In this document: positions 7,418 through 13,686 of the stretch, piece by piece
Position numbering within the stretch: position 1 is the first letter of the stretch
How the letters are laid out: the number at the start of each line of letters is the position of its first letter
DNA from: Clostridia bacterium
GTDB taxonomy: Bacteria; Bacillota; Clostridia; UMGS1883
Reading direction: 5' to 3'
Assembly: GCA_017414645.1 (NCBI GenBank)
Contig: JAFQLL010000062.1
Span: forward strand, 1-44,307
DNA length: 44,307 bases
Made by a program: the position numbers and the translations under genes
Notes under the pieces: generated by a model
Told to the model about the DNA's origin: nothing
The model's database searches: none
What the model saw: the letters and a program-made list of their open reading frames with translations, nothing else

Positions 7418-8176
7418 TTACATGTTAAGATACGCTTCTCTCTTTTCTTTTGCCTTGCCACAGCTCATTTTGCCTTCGGGACAGGCTCCTGCAACGCAAG
7501 GAGGACCTGCCTTTTTGAAAAGGTTAGGTGCAACCTGTTTTACAAGCTTCAGCATTTCATCGCTCAATGCTCTTATTTCCCACTGAGCTCTTTCACAAGA
7601 GCGGTGGTTAAAGAAGTTTTTAAGGCTTCTTACGTTCATTGTAACAACCATCTTTGTTTCACATGCATTGGGAAGCACAAAGCGTGCATCCTCGATGGCC
7701 TTTTTCTTGCTTGCTGTTTTTGCAGCCTTTTCCTCCATGCCGGAGGCTATCATATCCTTGTAGTGCTTCTCGGTAAGTATGTCTGTAAGGCGGTTATAAT
7801 CCTCCATGTCCTTTTCCATTGCCTTCACAAAAATTTCCTTTGCTTCGGGAATGTTTTCAATTTCGGGGGGAAGGATGTATTCAAACATGCTTTCTGACAC
7901 ATATCTCTGACTCTTTACAGAATAGCTTGCAATTCTGTGGCGTGTTATCTGTGCCAAAAGTGAACGGCTCACACCTTCAATTGCAAAGGTAAAGGTAACG
8001 TGCTCTGTGGGGCTGTCGTGACCTAAGCCTGCGAGCATGTCAAGAAACCTTTCAATCTGCTCAGAGGAGAGATTGTCCATAATCTCCGTAGCAGGAGAAG
8101 CGGAATAGCATAACTTTGCCGCTGCGGCAATAACTCTTTCGGGATCGGGTGTGTGCGCAATAAGCTGAACTTTCAT
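7418..8176 (-). CDS. thyX: Flavin-dependent thymidylate synthase
   Basis: This is a 252-aa ThyX, which makes dTMP from dUMP using FAD, NADPH and methylene-THF. The ThyX signature RHRIASYSVKSQRY at 79-92 keeps the RHR, S and SxR elements, with Ser at the position usually Asn. The SPTEHVTFTF segment (~55-64) and the C-terminal RSCERAQWEIRAL with its catalytic arginines are also present. Unlike many ThyX proteins it ends in a cysteine-bearing tail (GPPCVAGACPEGKMSCGKAK). I chose the second ATG (8176), since GAGGAG lies 9 nt upstream of it and only 3 nt before the first. Its product feeds Tmk, encoded just downstream. Confidence 0.93.
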   Translation of the reverse strand: MKVQLIAHTPDPERVIAAAAKLCYSASPATEIMDNLSSEQIERFLDMLAGLGHDSPTEHVTFTFAIEGVSRSLLAQITRHRIASYSVKSQRYVSESMFEYILPPEIENIPEAKEIFVKAMEKDMEDYNRLTDILTEKHYKDMIASGMEEKAAKTASKKKAIEDARFVLPNACETKMVVTMNVRSLKNFFNHRSCERAQWEIRALSDEMLKLVKQVAPNLFKKAGPPCVAGACPEGKMSCGKAKEKREAYLNM

Positions 8177-8220
8177 AATCATAGTCTCCTCATTATATCA
8201 ATTTAATTAACTGGGAGCAC

Positions 8221-8308
8221 CAGCACGGGACACTCCCTACCCACAGCCACCCCACATTTTCGGTTTTTCACAAGCTAAAGTGAAAATGAATGAATGGGAG
8301 TGTCGCTG
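8221..8308. repeat. Nested inverted repeat between tagA-like gene and thyX
   Basis: The 175-nt gap contains an outer inverted repeat GACACTCCC (8229-8237) / GGGAGTGTC (8296-8304), extended by CAGC/GCTG at the outside, and an inner TTTTCAC (8265-8271) / GTGAAAA (8280-8286). There is no T-run, so a simple intrinsic terminator is unlikely. It could be a small structured element in the thyX leader or a degenerate mobile repeat. Confidence 0.55.
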
Positions 8309-8357
8309 TTCCTTATAAAACTGTTGCAGTTACCTAATAAAAGTAAACTGATACACG

Positions 8358-9098
8358 TTAGTTTTGTTTATATTTCCACCCTTTGAACAATACCTTAAGT
8401 GCAAATACGGGCAGAGCTGTCATTCGCATAAATCTCCAGGGCTCCTTTTTAAGGCGGTAAAACCATTCCAAGCCATGCTTGCAGTAAAACTCGGGTGCTC
8501 TTTCTACAGTGCCCGAGAAAACGTCCAGGCAGCCGCCTGCGCCAATCATTGCTTTTACCTCAAGCTTGTCACGGTTTTCATAAATCCAGTTTTCCTGCTT
8601 GGGGAAGCCTAAGCAAACCAAAAGCAGATCGGGCTTTTTTTCGTTAATGTCGGCGATTACTTCGCTGTCGTCTTTAAAATAACCGTCGTGTGTGCCTGCA
8701 ACCACTAAGCCGGGATAATCGTTTTTAAGGTTTTCGGCAGCCTTTTCTGCAACGCCCGGTTTTGCACCTAAAAGGTACACACTGTAGCCCTCTTTTGCCA
8801 TAATGGGAATGATTGTTTTTAAAAGGTCAAACCCTGCCACTCTCTCGGGCAGCTTATTTCTCAAAATTTTTGCTCCATACACAACGCCTATACCATCGGC
8901 AATCATTAAATCGGCGCTGTTGAGCTTTTCCATAAATTCTTCGTTTCTTGATGCGTATAAAATTATTTCTGAATTGGGCGTGTAGATAATTTTCTTACCC
9001 TCAGATTCAAAAAAGCTCATGGCAATGTCCTTAGCTTCGTCCATGGTAAGCTTCTGCACCTTTGCGCCCAGAATATTTACTGTTTTTATATTACTCAT
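8358..9098 (-). CDS. WecB/TagA/CpsF family glycosyltransferase (GT26)
   Basis: This is a 246-aa membrane-associated glycosyltransferase of family GT26, which transfers N-acetylmannosamine (TagA) or a related sugar onto undecaprenyl-PP-GlcNAc in teichoic acid or surface polysaccharide synthesis. Family features in order: TPNSEIILYASRN (~40-52), the ADGIGVVYGAK active-site motif (~67-77), VYLLGAKPGVAEKAAENL (~107-124), HDGYF, and LLLVCLGFPKQENWI with GAGGCLDVFSGTVERAPEF. The C-terminal basic/amphipathic tail (EWFYRLKKEPWRFMRM) is the membrane-docking region. No other wall-teichoic genes are nearby, so the acceptor pathway is unknown. Confidence 0.9.
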   Translation of the reverse strand: MSNIKTVNILGAKVQKLTMDEAKDIAMSFFESEGKKIIYTPNSEIILYASRNEEFMEKLNSADLMIADGIGVVYGAKILRNKLPERVAGFDLLKTIIPIMAKEGYSVYLLGAKPGVAEKAAENLKNDYPGLVVAGTHDGYFKDDSEVIADINEKKPDLLLVCLGFPKQENWIYENRDKLEVKAMIGAGGCLDVFSGTVERAPEFYCKHGLEWFYRLKKEPWRFMRMTALPVFALKVLFKGWKYKQN

Positions 9099-9189
9099 GA
9101 AAATCCCTCCATCTCATAATATATCATTATAATGATACCACTTTTCTTCACTCATAGCAACATAAAATCAAATATTTTTCACTTTAAAG

Positions 9190-9248
9190 GTAAAAAACAC
9201 AACCGCATAGTGTCATTGTCCTTAACTGGCAAATCACACTATGCGGTT
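9190..9248 (-). terminator. Intrinsic terminator after the zeta toxin gene
   Basis: A perfect 13-bp stem, AACCGCATAGTGT (9201-9213) with ACACTATGCGGTT (9236-9248), is separated by a 22-nt loop. On the minus strand it is followed by a T-rich run. It lies 7 nt after the zeta toxin stop codon and would end the toxin-antitoxin transcript. Confidence 0.75.
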
Positions 9249-9255
9249 AAATTGT

Positions 9256-9831
9256 TCATTCGTACTTACCGATGCAAAGCGCCTCAAGCATTTCCACGCT
9301 CCAAATTTCGTTTGGCATCATGGTCAATTTCCCGTTGCAAAACCTTATTATCTCACGAGGTTCACCCATTGAGCGATCGCACGAATTGTCAAACACATAC
9401 AACTCACTGCAGACCTCAAAAAGTTGCGGAAAAAGTTTCATTGCTCTCATGTATCTTATCCGCACTTTTTCTTCCGGAACATCGTTTCCGTTGCGGTTGC
9501 GTTTTTTCACTCTTGCAACATTAATATCAGGATTATTGGTTAACACATAAATGCAAACAACACGTTTTCCCATGTCTTTAGCTTTACGCATAACCTCATA
9601 ATTGCGAGGAGTTGAAAGCACTGATTCGAAGGTAAAATCTTCATCCATTTTTAAATACTTTTCGCGAAGAGCTGTTGCTATCTCAGCTGCTTCACGGTCT
9701 GTGCAATTCTGCTGCACTTTGATAATATCAGCGTTAATATAAACTCCGCTGACAGGGTAATGCCTTGTAACTGTGGTTTTTCCACTGCCGTTAGGGCCAC
9801 CGAAAACTGTAAGGGTAGGGGTTTTTGACAT
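9256..9831 (-). CDS. Zeta toxin family protein (P-loop kinase)
   Basis: This 191-aa protein has the zeta-toxin core: Walker A GGPNGSGKTT (11-20), NAD (Asp35, the position of the substrate-activating Asp in zeta toxins), FESVLST with Glu69, and the Arg-rich region RVKKRNRNGNDVPEEKVRIRY. Characterised zeta toxins phosphorylate UDP-N-acetylglucosamine and block cell-wall synthesis. The upstream antitoxin gene ends in TAA immediately before this ATG (0-nt gap), and the ribosome site AAAGGAG lies inside the antitoxin 3' end, which ties toxin translation to antitoxin translation. The partner is RelB-like instead of epsilon or PezA. A function other than toxin, such as a housekeeping kinase, cannot be excluded. 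Confidence 0.87.
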   Translation of the reverse strand: MSKTPTLTVFGGPNGSGKTTVTRHYPVSGVYINADIIKVQQNCTDREAAEIATALREKYLKMDEDFTFESVLSTPRNYEVMRKAKDMGKRVVCIYVLTNNPDINVARVKKRNRNGNDVPEEKVRIRYMRAMKLFPQLFEVCSELYVFDNSCDRSMGEPREIIRFCNGKLTMMPNEIWSVEMLEALCIGKYE

Positions 9832-10134
9832 TTAGAAGACTCCTTTCATGGTGGTCATTTGTTTTGTTATCGGGTCCAAATACGTGAATTGCTGCTCTTC
9901 ACTATCACTTGCTCCTGCTACTGCCTTTTTTACAATTTTATTAAGTTCATCGGCATCAATCACAGGTACACTGCTTGTTTTAGAAACAACTACATCAAAT
10001 GGAAATCCTTTCTCAGCAATAAATCTTTTCAAAAAAATGTTCATAGCAGCACTTAGCGTAATGCCTATTTCATCTGCTATTTTCTCCGCTTCAGTTTTGG
10101 TCTGGTCGTCGGTCCGTGTTGTTACTGTAGCCAT
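9832..10134 (-). CDS. RelB/DinJ family antitoxin
   Basis: This 100-aa protein starts with the RelB/DinJ ribbon-helix-helix pattern (ATVTTRTDDQTKTEAEKIADEIGITLSAA...FLKRFIAEKGFPFDV), a DNA-binding dimerisation unit followed by a polar C-terminal tail that would bind the toxin. The tail (TYLDPITKQMTTMKGVF) is atypical for RelB and may be specific for the zeta partner. A strong AGGAGG ribosome site precedes the ATG. It is the first gene of a bicistronic toxin-antitoxin operon and likely represses its own promoter through the inverted repeat at 10211-10231. Confidence 0.85.
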   Translation of the reverse strand: MATVTTRTDDQTKTEAEKIADEIGITLSAAMNIFLKRFIAEKGFPFDVVVSKTSSVPVIDADELNKIVKKAVAGASDSEEQQFTYLDPITKQMTTMKGVF

Positions 10135-10210
10135 ACTTTCCCTCCTGTCATAGTAATTAAATAACCACTTAAATCTTCGTTTTTCATTTCAAACTTCCCC
10201 TCCTTACCCC

Positions 10211-10231
10211 GGTAACAGTTATAATGTTACC
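10211..10231. promoter_or_regulatory. Operator-like inverted repeat of the RelB-zeta operon
   Basis: GGTAACA (10211-10217) and TGTTACC (10225-10231) form a perfect 7-bp inverted repeat with a 7-nt spacer. It starts about 11 nt downstream of the minus-strand -10 box, so it covers the predicted transcription start and early leader. This is the expected place for ribbon-helix-helix autorepression by the RelB-like protein. Confidence 0.65.
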
Positions 10232-10241
10232 CTGTAATTAA

Positions 10242-10270
10242 ATTATATTCATTTGTCACTCATTTGTCAA
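10242..10270 (-). promoter_or_regulatory. Consensus vegetative promoter of the RelB-zeta operon
   Basis: On the minus strand, TTGACA (10265-10270) and TATAAT (10242-10247) are both exact consensus and separated by exactly 17 nt. The start of transcription would fall near 10235, about 100 nt before the antitoxin ATG. Such a strong promoter fits an autorepressed toxin-antitoxin operon. Confidence 0.8.
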
Positions 10271-10335
10271 CATATTTTTGCATTTGTAACACATTTTTAT
10301 ATTTTTGTAACACATTTTTTATCTTATTGTTTTTG

Positions 10336-10364
10336 TTGAAATTTATTTGGATGTATGGTAAAAT
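10336..10364 (+). promoter_or_regulatory. Promoter of the TetM-like/NYN fusion gene
   Basis: TTGAAA (10336-10341) and TAAAAT (10359-10364) are spaced by 17 nt. The start of transcription would be about 20 nt before the ATG at 10390, leaving a leader with little more than the AAAGGAGG ribosome site. Upstream, a direct repeat TTTGTAACACATTTTT occurs twice (about 10274-10320). There is no sign of the leader-peptide attenuator known from tetM. Confidence 0.6.
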
Positions 10365-10389
10365 AACTAAATTGAAAGGAGGTGCCCTT

Positions 10390-12981
10390 ATGAAAAAACT
10401 TGTTATAGGCATTCTCGCCCATGTTGACAGCGGCAAAACAACGCTTTCTGAAGCGATTTTACATCATACAGGCGCAATACGCACTCTTGGCAGAGTTGAC
10501 CACAAAGATTCTTTTTTGGACAACAACGACCTTGAAAGAGAAAAAGGCATAACGATTTTTTCAAAGGAGGCACGCTTTGAAACACCCCTTTCCTCCTTCA
10601 CCCTTTTAGACACTCCCGGCCATGTGGATTTTTCCTCCGAGGCAGAAAGAACACTTTCTGTTTTAGACTATGCAATACTTGTTATATCAGGCTCTGAAAA
10701 AGTTCAAAGCCACACTGTTACCTTGTGGAGGCTTTTAAAGAAATATAATGTGCCCACCTTTATTTTCGTAAATAAGATGGACATTTCCCACTACAGCGCA
10801 AACGACCTGTTAGAGTCACTTCACAGCGAGCTTAACTCAGGCTGCGTTGATTTTACCGAGCCCGATTTTGAAGAGATTGCTTCAAGCGATGAAATTCTTA
10901 TGAACCTTTACCTTGAAGAGGGCGTTATTACCGAAAAAGATATTGCCTATGCAATTAAAAGGCGCAATCTGTTCCCTGTTTTCTTTGGTTCAGCCTTGAA
11001 GGAAAAGGGCGTTGACGCGCTTCTTGATGCACTTGATTGCTACACACTTTCCCCCTACGCATCGGACAATTTCGGTGCAAAGGTTTACAAAATAACCGAA
11101 GACGAGCGTGGTGTGCGCCTTACCCACATGAAAATAACAGGCGGCACACTTTCTGCCCGTGATGAGCTTTCCAAGGGAAGTTGGAGCGAAAAGGTTAACG
11201 AAATACGCATTTATTCGGGCACCAAATATAAAAGTGCAGGCACAGTTTGCGTAGGCGAGGTTTGCGCTGTAACAGGGCTTAGTAAAACCTTTCCCGGCGA
11301 AGGCTTAGGCATTGAAGAAACTGCCGAAGCGCTTACGCAAACACCGCTTTTTTCCTACAGTGTTATTCTCCCCGAGGGTATTGACCCGTTAAGTGCCATA
11401 AGCACCTTAAAAAAGCTCGAGGAAGAAGAAACAGAATTAAACATTACCTGGAACGAGCAGACAAAGGAAATTTCCCTTTCTATTATGGGCGAGGTTCAGC
11501 TGGAGGTTTTAAAAAAGCTCATAAAGTCGCGCTTTGACCTGGATGTGGAGTTTGCCCAGGGCAAAATAATATATAAAGAAACAATAAGAAACACTGTTGA
11601 AGGCATTGGTCACTATGAGCCCCTTCGCCACTATGCCGAAGTTCACGTAAGGCTTGAGCCAGGCAAAAAGGGCACAGGGCTTATTTTCGACACTGATTGC
11701 AGCGAAGAGGTTTTAGCTAAAAACTGGCAGAACCTTGTTCTCACCCACCTTGCTGAAAAAAGGCATAAGGGCGTTTTAACAGGTGCACCAATAACCGACA
11801 TGAAAATAACCTTAGTAAGCGGCAAGGCTCACCTTAAGCACACCGAGGGCGGCGACTTCCGCCAGGCAACCTACCGAGCTGTGCGCCAGGGCTTAATGCA
11901 GGCCGAGAGCGTACTTTTAGAGCCATGGTATGACTTTGCAATAACACTTCCCACCGAATATGTGGGCAGGCTTATGACCGATATTACACGCATGAACGGC
12001 ACACTTTCTGCTCCCGAAATGGTAAACGAAAGCATGAGCCTGGTTTGCGGCAGTGCCCCCATATCAGGCATGCACGGCTACGACACAACCCTTTCCTCCT
12101 ACACAAAGGGCTTAGGCAGGCTGGAATGCTCCTTCTCGGGTTATGGCGAATGCCCCAATCAAACTGAGGTTGTTGAAGAGATTGCCTACGACCCCGAGGC
12201 AGACTTATACAATTCACCCGACTCCGTTTTCTGCTCAGGCGGTGCAGGCTTTGCGGTAAAATGGTACGACGTTGAAAAATACATGCACCTCGGCAAAGAA
12301 AAAACGCCCGAGCGTGTTTACAAAACAACCACGGGCGGTGGTAAGCAGGGCGTAATTGACGAGGACGAGCTTATTAAAATTTTCGAGGCAACCTACGGCA
12401 AAATTGAAAGAAAGCTTCCTGGGCAGATGAAAACCGTAAAAAAAGAGCTTGGCGATTATGTGGAACGCAAAAAGAAGCCCACAGGCTCTGATTATCTTTT
12501 AATAGACGGCTACAACATTATCTATTCCGACGAAAACTTAAAGAATGCTGCCCAAAGCTCACTTGCAGATGCGCGAAATCTGCTTATTGACATGGCAGCA
12601 ACCTACAACAGCTTAAAGCAGATTGAGGTTATTGTTGTGTTCGATGCTTACCGTGTAAAGGGCAACCAGGGCAGCGTTGAAGCCTATGGCAACATAAACG
12701 TTGTTTACACCAAGGAGGCAGAAACTGCCGATGCCTACATTGAAAAGGTAACACACCGGTTAAGCCGCAACCATCGTGTAAGGGTTGCCACAAGCGACAA
12801 CTTAGAGCAGGTTATTATTTTAGGCAACAACGCCCTCCGTATGAGTGCAAGAGAATTTTTCTCCGAAATAAAGGATGCAGAAAAAGAAATCCGCTCAATA
12901 ATAAGACAAAACAGCATTGAAAACAAAACACTTGACAACACGGTACTGACAGAAGAAATAATTAAAAAACTTCAAAGCTAA
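10390..12981 (+). CDS. TetM-like ribosomal GTPase fused to a Rae1/YacP-type NYN endonuclease domain
   Basis: This 863-aa protein combines an EF-G/TetM-like translational GTPase (about 1-690) with a C-terminal NYN domain (about 700-840). G motifs are AHVDSGKTT (10-18), GITI (53-56), DTPGH (74-78) and NKMD (128-131). EF-G-like domains II-V follow, with the domain IV tip reading HLKHTEGGDFR (481-491) where TetM has its SPVST-containing drug-displacing loop. The C-terminal part closely resembles Bacillus Rae1 (YacP), a ribosome A-site mRNA endonuclease, and keeps its acidic residues: DGYN (Asp706), FDA (Asp752), ETAD (Asp781) and ATSD (Asp803). The ATG at 10390 with AAAGGAGG is preferred over an upstream in-frame ATG at 10264. 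I infer a GTPase that works on the ribosome and positions a nuclease; drug resistance is unlikely but not excluded. Confidence 0.88.
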   Translation: MKKLVIGILAHVDSGKTTLSEAILHHTGAIRTLGRVDHKDSFLDNNDLEREKGITIFSKEARFETPLSSFTLLDTPGHVDFSSEAERTLSVLDYAILVISGSEKVQSHTVTLWRLLKKYNVPTFIFVNKMDISHYSANDLLESLHSELNSGCVDFTEPDFEEIASSDEILMNLYLEEGVITEKDIAYAIKRRNLFPVFFGSALKEKGVDALLDALDCYTLSPYASDNFGAKVYKITEDERGVRLTHMKITGGTLSARDELSKGSWSEKVNEIRIYSGTKYKSAGTVCVGEVCAVTGLSKTFPGEGLGIEETAEALTQTPLFSYSVILPEGIDPLSAISTLKKLEEEETELNITWNEQTKEISLSIMGEVQLEVLKKLIKSRFDLDVEFAQGKIIYKETIRNTVEGIGHYEPLRHYAEVHVRLEPGKKGTGLIFDTDCSEEVLAKNWQNLVLTHLAEKRHKGVLTGAPITDMKITLVSGKAHLKHTEGGDFRQATYRAVRQGLMQAESVLLEPWYDFAITLPTEYVGRLMTDITRMNGTLSAPEMVNESMSLVCGSAPISGMHGYDTTLSSYTKGLGRLECSFSGYGECPNQTEVVEEIAYDPEADLYNSPDSVFCSGGAGFAVKWYDVEKYMHLGKEKTPERVYKTTTGGGKQGVIDEDELIKIFEATYGKIERKLPGQMKTVKKELGDYVERKKKPTGSDYLLIDGYNIIYSDENLKNAAQSSLADARNLLIDMAATYNSLKQIEVIVVFDAYRVKGNQGSVEAYGNINVVYTKEAETADAYIEKVTHRLSRNHRVRVATSDNLEQVIILGNNALRMSAREFFSEIKDAEKEIRSIIRQNSIENKTLDNTVLTEEIIKKLQS

Positions 12982-13006
12982 AGGCGTGTCTGTGACACGC
13001 CTTTTT
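12981..13006 (+). terminator. Intrinsic terminator of the GTPase-NYN gene
   Basis: GGCGTGTC (12983-12990), loop TGT and GACACGCC (12994-13001) form an 8-bp GC-rich hairpin followed by TTTTT. It starts at the stop codon of the fusion gene, and its T-run overlaps the stop codon of the convergent tetR gene. Confidence 0.85.
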
Positions 13007-13532
13007 ACATGTTAAACTCTTTTATCAAACAATCATTTATATGAGCTATAACTTCTATAGCTTGATTCATATCAAAATCTTTGTATTTTGCACTGGCATG
13101 GAAACAGCCAATTATCATTGTTGTAAGCACAATATCCTTTTCAATATCTTTTTCGTATTGGGGTCTGAACTGATATACCAGCTGTTTAATTTTTTCTTCA
13201 AGCCTGTGTGCAAGCATTCCGTATCTGCTGCCGGAAAACAGTGTTAAAAAAACACTCTCTTTTTCACACATTATCTTAGCCATTTTCTTGGTAGCCTCTC
13301 CCGTAAGCCACTCCGAAGGCTCTATGCTACTTAGCACAGCATTAATTGCTTCGTTTTCAAGCTGTTCAGATAAATCATACACACTGTTAAAGTGATTGTA
13401 AAATGTGGCTTTGTTTATCATTGCAGCATCTGCAATTTCTTTAACGGTTATTTTTTCCAGTTCCTTTTTCCTTCGTATTTCCATGAAAGCATCAGCTATA
13501 CATTTTCTTGTTCGCTGTATTCTCAGATCCAT
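13005..13532 (-). CDS. TetR/AcrR family transcriptional regulator
   Basis: This is a 175-aa TetR-family regulator. The N-terminal helix-turn-helix is clear: RIQRTRKCIADAFMEI, then ITVKEIADAAMINKATFYNHFNSVYDL (about 28-54), where KATFYNHF is the recognition helix. The C-terminal ligand domain resembles the DhaS/TetR_C-like group found in Clostridia; its ligand is unknown. The gene is divergent from glgB, and the two promoters overlap on one palindrome (13615-13635), so it most likely controls itself and glgB. Confidence 0.88.
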   Translation of the reverse strand: MDLRIQRTRKCIADAFMEIRRKKELEKITVKEIADAAMINKATFYNHFNSVYDLSEQLENEAINAVLSSIEPSEWLTGEATKKMAKIMCEKESVFLTLFSGSRYGMLAHRLEEKIKQLVYQFRPQYEKDIEKDIVLTTMIIGCFHASAKYKDFDMNQAIEVIAHINDCLIKEFNM

Positions 13533-13598
13533 TGTATCACCTTTTTCAACACTTTTTTTGTTTTGTCTAACAATGCAACCAATACTATTTATTGCTTA

Positions 13599-13654
13599 TT
13601 GCACCACTATATGTTTGATATTATAATTATATCAAGATAATCAACTACAGTCAA
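13599..13654. promoter_or_regulatory. Overlapping divergent promoters and palindromic operator of tetR/glgB
   Basis: Plus strand: TTGCAC (13599-13604), 17 nt, TATAAT (13622-13627), leading to glgB. Minus strand: TTGACT (13649-13654), 17 nt, TATAAT (13626-13631), leading to tetR. Both -10 boxes lie inside a perfect inverted repeat TTGATAT (13615-13621) / ATATCAA (13629-13635). Binding of a TetR dimer here would block both promoters. Confidence 0.7.
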
Positions 13655-13686
13655 TTATTTTTACACTAATATAAAAGGAGCAAAAT

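Noticed and set aside
10390..12981. Calling the GTPase gene a tetracycline resistance gene
   Set aside because: The overall similarity to TetM is real, but the drug-displacing tip is changed, a nuclease domain is fused and there is no mobile element or attenuator. The core-like surroundings fit a cellular function better.
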